Assembly (NCBI GenBank): GCA_963556255.1
Contig: OY744609.1
Location: forward strand, 12,888,290-12,952,289
Origin: Allolobophora icterica
Lineage: Eukaryota > Annelida > Clitellata > Crassiclitellata > Lumbricidae
DNA length: 64,000 nt
Direction: 5' to 3'
Part shown: positions 18,772-53,790 of the stretch, in pieces
Layout of the letters: each line of letters opens with the position of its first letter
How positions within the stretch are numbered: the first letter of the stretch is position 1
The notes under the pieces: model-generated
Seen by the model: only the letters and a program-made list of their open reading frames with translations
Told to the model about the DNA's origin: nothing
The model's database searches: none
Made by a program: the position numbers and the translations under genes

Positions 18772-20060
18772 TGGCGGAGTTAGACCGAGTCTGACGAAAT
18801 AAACATTATGTCTCACGTAGTTTGGGCTTGTTTTTGGCTAGCAGTGATGTAGACGATCAGCCATGTAGCTAATCTGCAAGAAGTGATTGACAGGCCTACA
18901 TCCAAACTCTTTCTGACCTCAGGCTCTTGCAGTTGCTCGCGGCAAAACGATATTTAGGCCTACAGAGTTTTGATTTTTCATACTTTTATGTTACTGACAT
19001 TTTATGCGCAGCTTGTACTCAGGTAAGACTATCTAGGCCTAATAAAACAAAGTAGTAATTCATATATCCTACGATCGGTTGGATTGGAGATGTTGAGATG
19101 TTGCTCTCAGACTATGATTTTCCATTCTGGGGAGAGTCGGCTTTAGGAGCAGACGCCTACATGTAGTTTAACTAGATCTCAGCCGTTTTCTCTATTATAG
19201 TCAAATGGTCATTGTTACCAGGGCTGGATTAACAAATGTGGTGGCCCTGTTCAGTAAAACTGTGGGGCCCCAGTTCCGGTCAGGTAGTAGTTAGTGTTTA
19301 AATAAGCAAGTAGAAATAGATCTTACTAGTAGGCCCTATTTCTGGTTGATTTTGAGACGAATCTGCCTGATAATGGAATCTCCAATAGTGGCCCGCACGT
19401 GTGCGAAAGTTGTTTTTGTGTTTACCCATTAATGCCTACAATCCCATATATGGGATGCTACTAAAAACTGCTAATATTACTGCAAACCAAGTGCAAATGT
19501 CAAATAATTTTTATGTTGATTTACATACTGGCATTTGTTCTTCAAGATAATTAATTTATACCTACCAGAGTTTATATATTATTTGGTGTAGTGACCTCAT
19601 ATCTTGACAAATATTGAAAATTCATTTTCTGTCAAAATGGCAACTTGGAAAAGGTTAGTATAATTTACTAACTTATTATTAAACAAAAATAACTTATTTA
19701 TTGCTTAGAAAAATGTATTTTAGTAATTAGGTAGCCTATGTGTCATTGTTGCGGGTAATGTTTTTATTATTGATCACTAGGTGGCAGTAGCCCGATCCCA
19801 TATTTGGGATTGTAGGCACGAGAGGCCTCTCCTGCATGCTAGTTGGCAAATCATGTTAGATTTACGTTCCAGAATGATGTTGATGGTGTAAATACAGTTG
19901 CAAAATGAATGAATAATCACACATTTGAAAAATGGTTTTAGTTTTTCATGCAGGCACAAATACTGAGTAGCTGACGTATTGGATGAACTGAAAATACCGG
20001 GTCACTTCAATATGGGTTACATATTCATTGTTCCATCAGGTGTTGGGGACATAACTGATG

Positions 20061-20128
20061 AAGTTGTTCATGGTGCCCCTTCCGCATCACCGCTGTGGTG
20101 ATGCGGAAGGGGGCACCATGAACAACTT
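20061..20128. repeat. Hairpin palindrome 2 (piggyBac relic)
   Basis: Arms of 31-32 bp (aagttgttcatggtgcccct to gcatcacc) around gctgt, with one extra C in the right arm. Confidence 0.9.
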
Positions 20129-20379
20129 GTCCAAGGGACAACTCATAGCTGAAGCTGTCACCACAACATATAGTGGAACTGATAGGCGAGACATAGACAA
20201 TGTCGAATGCGAGCAACACAGCGATTTAGTCGATGAAAACGTCCACTGAAGTTCCTCAAATCACAAACCGGATGCAAGGTACAGCAGCAGCGGCAAGAGC
20301 AGCAGTAGCCTCGAAGATTGTGCAAGCGTGATCTACCAGCATCCTTGCATTTTCTTGAATGGTCGGTCAGTGAGGAATG

Positions 20380-20984
20380 TCACCTGTCAATTTGCTTGAG
20401 CTGTTCTTTGATGACGATATATCTGAGTTTGTGTGTGACAGCACTTCTAAGTATACTGGGCAGAAGGGAAAGCACACTTGGTGTCGATCATTTCTTGCAA
20501 TCCTCATATAATCAGTGTCTACTCAACTGTTCTACATCGTCGCAAGTATTGGCAAAAGGACGACGACCTCATGAATACTGCTGTAAATTTGTTATAGCAA
20601 GGAACAGGTTTGAGGTAATTTTTACAGTTTCTGCAGGTCGCTGACAGCACATCTCTTACAGCTGGTGACAAATGGTCAAAGTGCGACCTCTTCATACTAA
20701 TAAATGATTGAATTTATTGGGATTTTACTGCCTTCATGTTCATGACTACACCAGCGAATAGCGATACGCTAGACGCTAGCCAATTGGACGTCCAATGGTG
20801 CACAGGGTTCCGCTTGACTGCCGAGGCACGTCGATGTACACTTTGATGGCATAGAGCATTATCCACACAGCAACCCAACACAGCTGAAGTGTGGTGCCTG
20901 TGGAGGAAAGGCCAAATTGAGATGTGTGAAATGCAACGTCGGCCTGCATATAGACTGCTTTGAAAAAATATTCACACGAAAGTA
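20380..20984 (+). pseudogene. piggyBac transposase relic
   Basis: Broken frames still read LLELFFDDDISEFVCDSTSK, QKGKHTWCRSF and, in another frame, DKWSKVRPLHT, all in the order of DDE_Tnp_1_7 proteins. The C-terminus is intact: HFDGIEHYPH, then a cysteine-rich finger (KCGACGGKAKLRCVKCNVG, HIDCF) ending at TAA 20984. Several stops and frameshifts break the rest, and most of the catalytic core is deleted. Confidence 0.72.
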
Positions 20985-21522
20985 AAGTTATTATTGTCAG
21001 TATGAATGATTATGAGGAATTCATGAGCAAAATGCAACCAAACTGTTTGAGTAGTAATAACACTGTTAAACGTTTGTTCAGAAGAGCCTTGACATGATTA
21101 AAACGCAATGAAATTATGTTTTTGACTGTTGAAACTTGGTTGTTACATTATTGTTTGCTCTAGCAGTTTAAGCCATCATTCGTGCCTACAATCCCATATA
21201 TGGGATCAAACTTCAAGGTGCTATATAAATTAGGGGAAATGAAATATAAACAAAAATAATGAAGATATGGTCCAAAGTCACTGCATATAGCCAAAACTTA
21301 CAATATTTTGCAGAACAAAAAAGTTGGGCATTAATGGGTTAACATGAGTAGTTTCGAATAATTTGTTTTGTTTTTCGCACCGTTTTACTATTAGACTTGA
21401 CAAATAACAATAATTATAAGTTATAAATTTTTTCTCCTTTGCATGTGTGGTGGCCCCTCAAGTGTGGGGCCCCTGTTCGGCCGAACATGTTGAACATGCC
21501 TTAATCCGCCTCTCATTGTTAC

Positions 21523-22540
21523 ATAATTAGTTAAACTTAGTTCGAATCTTAGTTCGAACCTTTAATGACTTATTCTTCGACACGGGAAATTTATAAGCTG
21601 ACATGTTGGCATGAAATTATGTGCATTGTGTCATGGATATGGTTACGCTCGATCGACGTAGTCAGGACTTAGAGTGAATCATTCACTCGTAGGCTGTGAC
21701 TTGTGTTTAGTGTGCTGGACTATCAACCGAGAGGTTGGGGGTTGAACTCCTCGCCAGGTATGACACTTTTGTGTCGACATTCTCCTCCATCTGCTCTCCC
21801 TACCCAACTCGATTATAATGAGTGCACTAACCGTACACTGTTGGTGGGAAGATGAGACGGTGAAGGAGGTGACTGGCCACCAGTCCTCTTATGCCGAGGC
21901 TGAGAAAATGACATCACTAACCAATGGCTGCCTCTTTGGCTTAAGGGGCTGCTACTTTTCTTCAGTAAGTGTAGGATGACTGCTGTCGTGGTTTGTTTTG
22001 TAGTATCAGGCTGTTGAACAGGAATATCCAGTTGGGATCAGGACATTTCTGTGTCGCGCGGTCTTCTGCATTGAGGGCGCCTCTGAATAGTTTGTACTGC
22101 GAGAGGCGCCTTGTAAATTACTAGATGCGATACGATAGGCCTACAGTGCTAGTGAGACTGGGTGTTTGAAACCTACAAACTGTTGAATTTCCCGGTTCGA
22201 TCGCTACCCTTTGTGGTTCATGGTCCTGGTGAGACACACTGACACAGTGTCATGGCTTGCACACTCCCACCGCAGCTGGCAGTCAAACCTACCCTATAGC
22301 CAGACCTCTTTGAAACCTACATGTATAACACTGCGGTGTTCACGGTACCGTATAGACCACTTCAAATCTGACGATCCGTTGGTAGAGCCTACTTGTATTC
22401 AAACAGCAATTGCTTAAAAACATAACTTACACGATGAGAGAGCCGAACATCACATTATTCACATAGTCCACAGTCTCCTTTCGATTCCATGGGATACCTC
22501 ATGAGCCCGTGCATCACATGTTTCACTGCATATTCACATG
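21523..22540. other. Intergenic, one SINE
   Basis: Outside the SINE at 21688-21966 no gene was recognised. A tRNA-like fragment may exist near 22150-22210 (cccggttcgatcgc). Confidence 0.4.
21688..21966 (+). mobile_element. tRNA-derived SINE, family 1
   Basis: A plus-strand copy. The head reads tagtgtgctggactatcaac then gaggttgggggttgaactcc. The body has the gtacactgttggtgggaaga box and the tail ends ggggctgctacttttcttc. Confidence 0.75.
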
Positions 22541-22548
22541 TTTAACCG

Positions 22549-22743
22549 CAGTGCTCGAAATGGAAAATTTTACGAAACGGAACGCTAGTCAAAGATATGG
22601 GAACATTCACATTTCACTGATTCAGAGGACAATAAAACGTTAATTTCATAGTATTTTCCACTGGACGAAAGGGAACGATAATACGGATGCATTTGACGAA
22701 CCGGAACGGCGTTCCGGTGCGTTCCGGTCCATTTCGAGCACTG
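22549..22743. mobile_element. hAT-type MITE
   Basis: 195 bp, ends CAGTGCTCGAAATGG and CCATTTCGAGCACTG (15-bp perfect inverted repeats), flanked by TTTAACCG. It contains a GGAACGGCGTTCC core. Confidence 0.9.
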
Positions 22744-24069
22744 TTTAACCGCATGTTTTTTAAGCTAACGTATAATTTTGCATAGGGTAGGAGGCTGGCT
22801 GGGCGCTGCTGTCTACTGTCCCAAAATGTCAGTGTACTTATTAGTGTCACCTGCTTAAAGTGACATAAAAAGAGGTGCAGGCACAAAAGATGCAACCCAA
22901 CATGTATTTTAAATGCCGGGGGAGGGTCATGGCAGGGGAAATATCCTATGGGGTATTGACAGGGGTAATTGCAGGGGGTAGTGTCCAGGGGTAATGTCCT
23001 AGACTCTATCCAGATTGAAATTATATGTAGAGGATTATATGCTTTGTAGTTACCGGTCTGTCTGTTTTAATTTTTTTAAGGTGGGGGGTTTAAAATTGCA
23101 TATGTGCTTTATCCATCTACATAATTCTCCAGCTCTGTGTGTAGGCCTACATCTGTCTGTCGTCAAATAACGCTGTGACTCACAGGCCCGTAGCCAGAGA
23201 TAAAATCAAGACTAGGCAAATCCCCTCCCATCCCCGCACCTGCCCTCCCCTCCCGTCCTCTCCGCTTCCCTATCCTTACCTCTCATTTTCCCTCCCCTGC
23301 TCATCCCTGCCTTCCCCGTCCCGCCCTATCGCCAGCTATTTTTTTGCCTTCCCTTCCCATCCCCTCCTCAGCCCTTTCCCTTTAAGTGGGGACTGTGGGG
23401 TCCGGGGGTATCACCTCCTGAATATTTTTATATTGTAGACGCTCGTAGGTGAGTGTTAGAGCCTTTTAAAGCCAACAAAAGCTGCATTAATTTTTGTTAT
23501 GCCTAAATATGTTTTGGAGTGTTCTGTAAAAGCCTATCTACAACTATGATCATATCTGAAGCCGAAGCAAGTGTTTAAAGTAAACATTACAGTTTGTGGA
23601 GTTTTTGCAGGACTCTAATTGTGTTGTTCAACTTGTTCTAAATAATATTCTAAGGTGTATTAACACATTTCAGTTGACTAAATAACAAACACTATTCAAG
23701 TTGTGTTGCACAAAGGAATGTAATGAAACAAAATAAAAGTTCGTAATATTCCACAATGAAAAACAGAAATGTAGTCGTTTTATAGGTTGTCGACTCATCA
23801 TTATCTTGTCCTGTAGCCGACTAAGTCTTCTAACCCCAGCTTATTTGAAGTTATTTCTTACAGTTAATTCGTAATAATTATAATCTAAAAAAACAGATGG
23901 CTAATATTTTAACTATGTTCGATTACCGGAACCTGCGAAAGAAAGCAAAATGACATTTTGAAATTGCATAGGCTGGTTCCATAGTTACCTAGAATGCGTT
24001 TCTACATATAAAGGTCAGCAGAGGTGACTCAATAATATTATTTAGACCAGACACTCGGAGAAGAAGTCA
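22744..24069. other. Intergenic, no gene seen
   Basis: Includes a short run of GGGGTA-rich units (22915-23000) and a C-rich stretch (23215-23390) that starts with a hAT-like CAGGCCCGTAGCCAG. No partner end was found. Confidence 0.4.
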
Positions 24070-24922
24070 GACAAGGTAATCGTAAACGTACTCGTAATCT
24101 CCAAACTTCTAAAGCGCCACTCGAAGGCCAAACGCAGGGCACCAGCCTAATCACTAGCGCGACATCAAATCAGAGGGGTTTTTCCAGAGAGTGATCCAAA
24201 ACAGGTCCGAGTCTGGTTCCAGAGGGCCAGATCAAGAGAGGAGGCAGAGCAGCTGTTAAGGCGTGTCGTTTAGGGCGAGAATTGGAAAGCGGAGGATAAG
24301 ATGAGTCAGGGTAGGAGTACTTCAGTTTTTAGTGGAAAGCCCGGGAGGTGACGAGGAGGAGGATGGAGGACGGGTTGCAATGATGATGGAGGAACCGAGA
24401 ATCTGTGGAATTTAGAGGGGAGATCGTTCCAGAGACGTGGTGCTGTGTTGGATATTGCTCGGTTGGAGAACCTTAGATGAATAGTGACTGGGGGTCGAGA
24501 AAGATTGAGATAGAAGGATGTTGGGGGCGGGGCGGGTTGCCTGGAAGGTGAAGAGATCACGGAGGTACTTGGACTGGGAATATTGTGAGGAGTTGTAGGT
24601 TAGTGATAGGACTTTGAAGTCGATTCACCCTGGGATTTTTAGCCAATGGAGTGATTTGAGGACGAAAGTGATATGATGATGTTTGGGCGTTCTGTAGTGA
24701 CAGCTCTGGCTACTAGTGGCTGGTGAGTTTTGGATAAGTTGCAAGCGCTTTATTTGGGTGGAATCAAAGTTGAGGAAGAGGGAATTGCAGTAATCAAGCT
24801 TTGAATTAACAGTGGAGGTAGCAATGGTGGAGGCAGTTTGAAGGTCGAGCATGGGCCGGATGCATCAGAGGTCACGAATGTGCATGAGGCAGGATCGCAA
24901 GATTTTGGAGATGTGGTTAGAG
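24070..24922 (-). pseudogene. LINE (CR1/L2-like), 3' half
   Basis: Minus strand: LDLQTASTIATSTVNSKLDY, LKSLHWLKIP, SRPPVTIHLRFSNRAIS and APRLWNDLPS, followed by a 3' UTR ending in a gattac-type tail at about 24070. It continues at 26938-27350 on the other side of the inserted hAT element. Confidence 0.82.
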
Positions 24923-25178
24923 CAGAGGCGTAGCTTTGGTCTAGAAAGTGGGGTTCCCAAATTTCGCATCGTTTCCCCTTCAAGACTGTTAAATAATTAT
25001 AATGGCGCCCAATGAGTCTATATTTGGCGCCATTTATGCGAAATTCCGAGTAATGATGATAATGATGATGATGATAACAATTAAAGTAAATAGGCCTATA
25101 ATAGGCCCTTAATAATGATAATTAGTATAATAATAAATATAATGACAATAACAATAACAATTATATAACAATAATGAC

Positions 25179-25311
<133 letters not shown>

Positions 25312-25319
25312 AATTATTG

Positions 25320-26140
25320 ACAATGGACGTTTTCATTATTGAAGAGACGTGTTTCGATCATAATTAAAGTGACGTAACAACAGGCCTTTATTCTCTAAAT
25401 TTAAATTTTCATAATTGAAGTGACGTAACAAAGTCCTTTATTGTCTAAATCTAAAAATTCTAATTATAGACGTGTTTTTTAATCGAATGACGTAGGCTTA
25501 CGTAACAATTGCAAGTCTTTTATTCTCTAACTTTAACTTAATAACAATAGACTTCACAATTTAGGTAACGTAACCAAGACCTTTATTCTCTAAATCCGAG
25601 ATTAAAAATAATAGATGTTTTAACAATTAGAATGACGTAATAATTAACCTCTATTTTCTAAATTTTAAGTTCTAATAACAGTAGACTTTGTCATAGCTGA
25701 AGTGACGTAACAAAGACCTCTATTCTTTATAATTGCAAACGTATAATGACAATAGACTTTTCGATAATTGAATGGACGTAACAAAGGCCTTTATTGTATA
25801 AATTTAAAAATGACTAAATAATGTGCTTCATAATTGAAGTGACGTAACAAAGGCCTTTACCCCTAAATGTAAACTTATAATGACAAAACACTTCTCGATT
25901 ATTGAAGTGACGCAACAAAGGCCTTTATTGTATAAATCTAAAAGTTACTAAATAATGTGTTTCATTTTTGAAGTGACGTAACATTAGGACTTTAGTTTTA
26001 AAATTGAAATTTATACAATCAACGTGTTTCATAATTAAATTGACGTAAAAAGGGCCTTTATTCTTAAAATTTAAATTTACTAACAAAAAACGTGTTTCAT
26101 AATTGAAATGGTGTACCAATGTGCCTTTATTCCATGGACG
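25320..26140 (+). repeat. 12-copy minisatellite with TGACGTAA-like motifs
   Basis: About 12 units of 64-80 bp. The conserved core is attgaagtgacgtaacaaag followed by gcctttatt. Nearly every unit has GACGTAA (first at about 25372, last degenerate at 26109). It lies inside the hAT element 24923-26929. Confidence 0.85.
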
Positions 26141-26253
26141 TAACTTTGGTCTAGAAAGTGGGGGTACCAAATTTCGCATTGTTTTAGCTTAGCGACTGTT
26201 AAATAATTATAACGGCATTGTTTATATTAGAAGCATAATAATAATTATAGGCT

Positions 26254-26554
<301 letters not shown>

Positions 26555-26599
26555 GCGACAATAATAATAATAACAATGAGAGTGATGATGATGGTGATC

Positions 26600-26690
26600 A
26601 CACTGATTGTATTGTATTGTATTGTATCTAAACATTTATAAAGCGCCTCTCACAGTATTCGCTAATCAGAGGCGCTCCCAGTGCGAAAGA
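26600..26690 (-). mobile_element. LINE/SINE 3' tail module with (ATTGT)n
   Basis: tgtattgtattgtattgtat, then aacatttataaagcgcctct and cagaggcgctcccagtgcg. The pentanucleotide is the likely 3' tail of a minus-strand retroelement. Confidence 0.55.
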
Positions 26691-26937
26691 CCCAGTGAAT
26701 AGAAAGTGGTTTTAAGACAGCGGAACGAGGCACTTGGGCCACCAGCTAATAAAGAGGCACGTGTCAATGGAGGAAGAGGAAAATGCTCGGTAATTGTTTT
26801 GAATCTTGAGGGCTTCTTCAGCTAAAATAATAATGAACAAAAACAATGGGTGTGAAAACTGGGGTACCGGTACTGTATAATTCAGTCCAATAAGTGCGGG
26901 GTACGAATACTCCATAGATTACGCCTATGGGTTAGAG

Positions 26938-27350
26938 AACGAGAGGTGTGAGTCAAAAGTTATACCAAGATTGTGGTGGTGAAGGTAAGAGACAACGAGT
27001 TAGTCGATAAGGTGCATGGAAGGGTCAGGGATTTTCTTGATTTGATCATGAAGGTCTAGGATGATGAATTCTGTTCTGGAATGGTTAAGGAGATTGGAGA
27101 TTGGAAGACATCCACTGTGAGATTAGGTTAACCACGTTGAGTAATTGTGCGATGGAGGTGGAGAAAGAGCTTGCCGAGAGGGACATGTAGAATTGGGTGT
27201 CGTCTGCGTAGAGATGGTGGCAAACAGTATGAATTTACGAGATGGTTTAAACGTGTGGGTATACAGTACCGGAATGAAGAGGAGTGGACCTAGGACGTAG
27301 CCTTGAGGGACACCGCAGGAGAGCAGGAGGGGTTGCGACTTGCGAGCAGT
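26938..27350 (-). pseudogene. LINE (CR1/L2-like), RT part of the split copy
   Basis: Minus strand: the HLYADD box lies at about 27197-27219, followed by the same thumb sequence as 16590-16860. It is the 5' part of the LINE at 24070-24922, interrupted by the hAT at 24923-26929. Confidence 0.8.
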
Positions 27351-27519
27351 GATTTATTAATTCGTGCCTTCTTTCTTTTTGTACAATATCAGTAGGTCTT
27401 AGTATAATTATCCATTCTAGTGTTAAAGTACATATCTTTTGCGGTTTAACAATATTAGAGTGACTCATGGTGAAAGGATATTTCAACTGCAAGCCTACCA
27501 CAATACATAAAATAAAAAA

Positions 27520-27614
27520 GGCCTAATAATTTTTTTCTTTTGCATGTGTTGGGGCCTCTCAAGTGTGGGCCCCTGCTCGGCCGAACATGCTGAACATGCC
27601 TTAATCCGCCTCTG
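27520..27614 (+). mobile_element. Isolated 3' end of a hAT family
   Basis: It matches the last about 95 bp of the hAT element at 19219-21514 (ccgaacatgctgaacatgcc, ttaatccgcctctg). The 5' end was not found. Confidence 0.6.
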
Positions 27615-28345
27615 GGAAAACCATTTCAAAAACGAATATGATCTACAACGGCGGCACTGGTATCCACTCTCCAGAACATCACTGGGCTACTTAACACCAA
27701 CGAATACGTAATCGTAATATCCATGGACTACAATAAAGCGTTCGACACGATCAGGCATGTGGTTGATGCAGAAGCGCTATCGGGTCTCGATATACCAGAC
27801 AGCATCTATAACTAGCTCGTTAACTACATGGATAGTAGAAAGCACGTGACGAGTTACGAGGGAAACTATCGGGTGATGAAACCATCAGAGAAAGTCCAAG
27901 TTTCTAACTGCATAGAGTTACAGGTCTGAGAGCAATTTACACCAATATAGGCAGCTGTTAGTTGTTGGACAATGGAGCTTAATGACGTGGTTCAAAGATC
28001 AGTATAGTTCAAGGATCAGATGTCGTTGGATGACCAGTATGCCTTCCGTCCAACTGAATCTACAATAACAGCATTGGTATCCATTCTGAAGAACATCACT
28101 GGGCGACGTAACACCAACGGATACGTTTTCGAAATATCAATGGACACGACGTGGCTCAAGGATCAATAGTCGGCCAACTAAATATATCATTGGAACATCT
28201 GACTTTCACCCACTGCAAGCCCAGAAGCGACTGTTGAAATATTATGCCGACGATTCTTATCTGTTGATCCGTTCAGAGCACAAGGAGACTGGTCAGGATG
28301 AACTGAAACATACGTCTGACTTGGTGGCTATGTAGAATCTGCATA
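27615..28345 (+). pseudogene. LINE RT fragments (second family)
   Basis: Two overlapping blocks repeat TALVSILKNITG. The first has ISMDYNKAFDTIRH (RT motif A). The second has YYADDSYLLIRSEHKETG (motif C). Frames are broken. It differs from the CR1/L2-like copies nearby. Confidence 0.72.
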
Positions 28346-28489
28346 TGAGATTCAGCAAGTCTATATGAATAAAAGAATGTATAATACAATACAATACAAT
28401 ACCTGCCTTCATATACAGAGGATAAGAAAATGTAATGCTAAAACTTCATACCAATGGCATGGCATGGTATGGTATGGTATGGTATGGTA

Positions 28490-28900
<411 letters not shown>

Positions 28901-29267
28901 AGAAAACATATGACTGCCTTTCAAGGGTAACTTAAGGAACTGCACTTCGTCTACCCAATAACAATAGAGCTTACTGAGTTGTTATACAGCCAGACATTAT
29001 TATGACCTTTGCTGAAGCAGTAAGATGCAACTGTCTAACAAGAGACAAGTCAATTTGACACCAGACAGTTTACGAGTGTGTGGAGCATTATAGTCTGACA
29101 AGTCATACGACGTTACTGATGAGACTTTGGGCTTGATGAAAATCTGACTTTTATGTTGGGCAAGGTCCTGCTGTGAAAGCTTCTCTGAAAGTAGGAACTA
29201 ATAAAGTCTCTTACGCTGCCTCAACATGACGCATGAAAATTATCAGCAATAACCTCTCTATCGAGAC

Positions 29268-29419
29268 CAGTGGCGCCGCCGCCTATGTTTGTTGTACGGC
29301 TATTGCCGTAGGCCTACCACTCTTTAAGGTTTAACCGCCAAAAACATAAGTTTGCCGTACAGTTTTACCCAAACCCTCTAATTTGCCGTACTACTTTTCA
29401 AATCGTGGCGCCGCCACTG
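29268..29419. mobile_element. hAT-type MITE
   Basis: 152 bp, ends CAGTGGCGCCGCC and GGCGCCGCCACTG, flanked by ATCGAGAC/ATCAAGAC (7 of 8). Internal ttaggggg/agtggtac blocks match 15701-15837. Confidence 0.85.
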
Positions 29420-29474
29420 ATCAAGACATCCCATACAAATTTACATACATGAGCGACCTACTTCTGATAGTAAT

Positions 29475-30774
29475 CATGGGCGCCGACTCTGCGAGGCCCG
29501 TGAGTGCCCAGCACCACCAGAAATAGGCCCTGCGAGGCCCGCCTATGCCCGGGCACCACCAGAAATCAGTCCCCAAAGAGCCCTTTTTAAGAGATTATTT
29601 TGCTAATGACAGTATTTATCCATAAAATAATATAACGTCTTTGTTATATTTTAATCTCAATTAACTTTATCACTCGTCCTGCAAGTTTTATGCTTTCAGT
29701 CTTGTCTCAAACACGACTGACACACTTGTATACTATAGACACAGGGACGAAACTGCTAGCTTAATTATCGCTTGAAAAAAACCTGCAGCGATAAGATCTC
29801 CTGCAACAGCCTTTGCAAAAAGAAATTCGCAGTTTTTAAAATACCAGGGAGACCTAGAGAAAAGCCATTTAGTTGTGAATCATTGTAACAAATAAAGACA
29901 TTATAATTATAAAAGAAAAGAATTAAGAAATGATACTGGAGAGAACCATGACATTTTGTAGAACTGTAACATTTCCATTGAAATTTTTGACACGAGTGGG
30001 ACATGTCCCATCCACCTTTAACAGTGAGGGGACACAGTATGCAGTTGTCCCCCATTTCTAAAGAGACTTTTGATTGCTGTTTTTGTTAATAATTGGCACG
30101 TCGATAGGCTATCAACACGTTGCCACCAACAAATAAAAAAAATTAATGAGTTTTGTTTATTATTATTCTGTTTATAGGCCGACTGTTTCGCACTATGTTA
30201 CTAATAGGCCTAAGTCAATAAACTTTAGATTTGAATTAGTTTGCTTGCGATTATGCAATTTGATGAAACTATATAGGCCTATCTACATGCCGTTACAAAG
30301 TGCCTGCCCCTTGCTTTTTAACGCATTTTTCGTGCACAAAAAGAGGTCAAAAAATTGTCCGCGCTCACGCGCGAATCAATAGGCCTATTATCCCAGTTCA
30401 AGTGTCCCCCTATCTGTCAAACAAGATCGCCGCCTCTGTGTAGAATGCAGTGTAGATTCTGCTGTCAGAGGTATAATTTCAATAAGTGTGTCCTAACTAA
30501 ATCCAACAAAGCAAATATAGAAAATCCCATAAAGTCAAAAAATTGAGAATTGACACTGGACGAGAGAAGCCACATATTTGTTATTTGACATTAATTTGCC
30601 ATTATAATTATAAAACAAAAGAATTGAGAATTGATATCGGAGAGAACTATGATTTTTGTAGCATTGTAACATTGTAACGAAAAAAGAGATCAAAAATTTT
30701 TTTCGCGCTTACGCGCGAACATTTTTTCGCTCTCTTTGGGCACTCACACTTTTTGGGTCAACTCGGCGCCTATG
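29475..30774. mobile_element. hAT-type element
   Basis: 1300 bp, ends CATGGGCGCCGACTC and ACTCGGCGCCTATG, flanked by ATAGTAAT. A repeated block (gagaatt gacactggac / gatatcggagag) lies at the right half. No transposase was recognised. It ends 122 bp before the tentative first exon of gene B. Confidence 0.85.
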
Positions 30775-30896
30775 ATAGTAATATAATAGTTTCTAGTATT
30801 TAGTAATATTATTTTTGATCAGGTACACTGATGAATCTGTAATTCACTGATCTGCGGAGACAGCCCACTCTCTGACGCTGATTTGCTGGCGCTTCA

Positions 30897-52354
<21,458 letters not shown>

Positions 52355-52619
52355 AGCAGGTGCCTTGGTTGTCATAACACCTGACCAGAGTGGCCTCAGA
52401 AGATTTCATATTTTCCAGTACATTGATCAGGCGACTCTTGAAATTATAACCGTCTTGGGTTTTGGTTCAGATGATCGTTAGGTAGAGGGAATTGTACAAG
52501 TGGTTTCTGTGCATATAAAGTTGTATGCTATATTATTCGTGCATTTTCTGACAATAATATTGTGCAACCGTGATTTCTCGTTCATTCTCAGATTGTTGAC
52601 AGCTAACGTTATATGACAG

Positions 52620-52930
52620 TTTTTAATGTTTACAGAGAATCTTTAAAGTTTACAGCAGTGATGCCGCAGTTGACTGATGATCTATCTTTATGGTTAATAA
52701 GAGTAATGTTCATGGTTGACTGATGATGTTTACAGTTGACTGATGATCTTTACGGTGTAATACAGTGGTGTTTTCAGTTGGCTGGTGATCATTATGGTGT
52801 AAAACATTGATGTTTACAGTTGACTGATGATTATTACAGTGTAATGCACCGATGTTTACAGTTGACTTAATGATCTTTACAGTGTCATCAGTGACATTCA
52901 CTGTTGATATAAGTAGCTTACAACAGTTAT
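52620..52930 (+). repeat. Tandem repeat downstream of gene B
   Basis: The paralogue of 11140-11530 with fewer units. The array existed before the duplication and has changed copy number since. Confidence 0.8.
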
Positions 52931-53609
52931 GTTTACCGTTGACTGTAATAACGTTTACAGCTGAGTGCGAATTTTTACAGACTTTGGCAACTGAGTAACT
53001 TGTGCCTTATAACCAATTTTTACCTTTTTGGTACGTGTGTAGAACTGTTGATTGCAGAAGCTTTGTTAACATTACATTATGCTACATCACATTACGTTAT
53101 GCTATGTTACATTACATTATGTTACATTACATAACGTTACGGTGGGTGGCAAGTAATGGCAAAATTAATAAAACTTGTCTTTAACCGTTTTCAGAATTAT
53201 CCCTTTTTATCTGCCGCCTGGTTTATGTGCTGTATAATAAGCTATTCTCCCCTAACGACTTCGCGGTAACCAGTTCACACTGTACTAGGATGCTTGTTAG
53301 TTTCTGTTGATTTAGACAGTGAGTATTAGCCATGTAGTAATAATAATTTAGTAAGTGTTGATTACCACAGCAACTGAGTTCTGAGTAACATACTTTAGAT
53401 GAGTGAGCAGTACTCCAGCAGTTTAGTACTCTGCCAATAATTGCTGTGCATCCAAGTACTTAGAGCAGTTGGACTTATCACTATGAAAACAGTTGCATAA
53501 ACCTGCGCCTGAGTAATTGAATGTTGAGCAGCTCAGTGCCCGAACAGCCAAGCATTGAATAGCTGTACATTTGAGCCACAAAGTATTAACCAATGAATTA
53601 TCAACTTTG

Positions 53610-53790
53610 TGGGACACGGTAGCCAATTGGTTAGAGTGCTCACCTTGTAACGGGGAGAGTACAGGTTTGAGCGTTCCATGAGACGGTTACTGCGTAGGGA
53701 CCTTGAGCAAATCCTTCACTCACAATTGCTCAGCATCATCAATTGATGCTTCGTCATTAGATAGCAGCGCTTAATAAATGTGTAATAATA
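53610..53790 (+). mobile_element. tRNA-derived SINE, family 2 (copy B)
   Basis: The paralogue of 13855-14030. Its A-box-like tagccaattggttagagtgc is better kept than in copy A. Confidence 0.7.

Larger units (their letters stand above)
19425..21338 (+). mobile_element. piggyBac element (decayed), nested in hAT
   Basis: The terminal repeats CCCATTAATGCC and GGCATTAATGGG face each other. TTAA follows the right end and TTTA (one change) precedes the left. Subterminal repeats of TACAATCCCATATATGGGAT lie near both ends. Inside is a plus-strand transposase relic (see 20380-20984). Confidence 0.82.
19219..21514. mobile_element. hAT element hosting a piggyBac insertion
   Basis: Ends CAGGGCTGGATTAAC and CCTTAATCCGCCTCT(C), flanked by ATTGTTAC (19211-19218, 21515-21522). 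Without the inner piggyBac element it is about 380 bp. Its 3' end, with GGCCGAACATG, recurs alone at 27520-27614. Confidence 0.85.

Noticed and set aside
23184..23440. hAT element starting CAGGCCCGTAGCCAG
   Set aside because: No matching right end or 8-bp duplication could be found.
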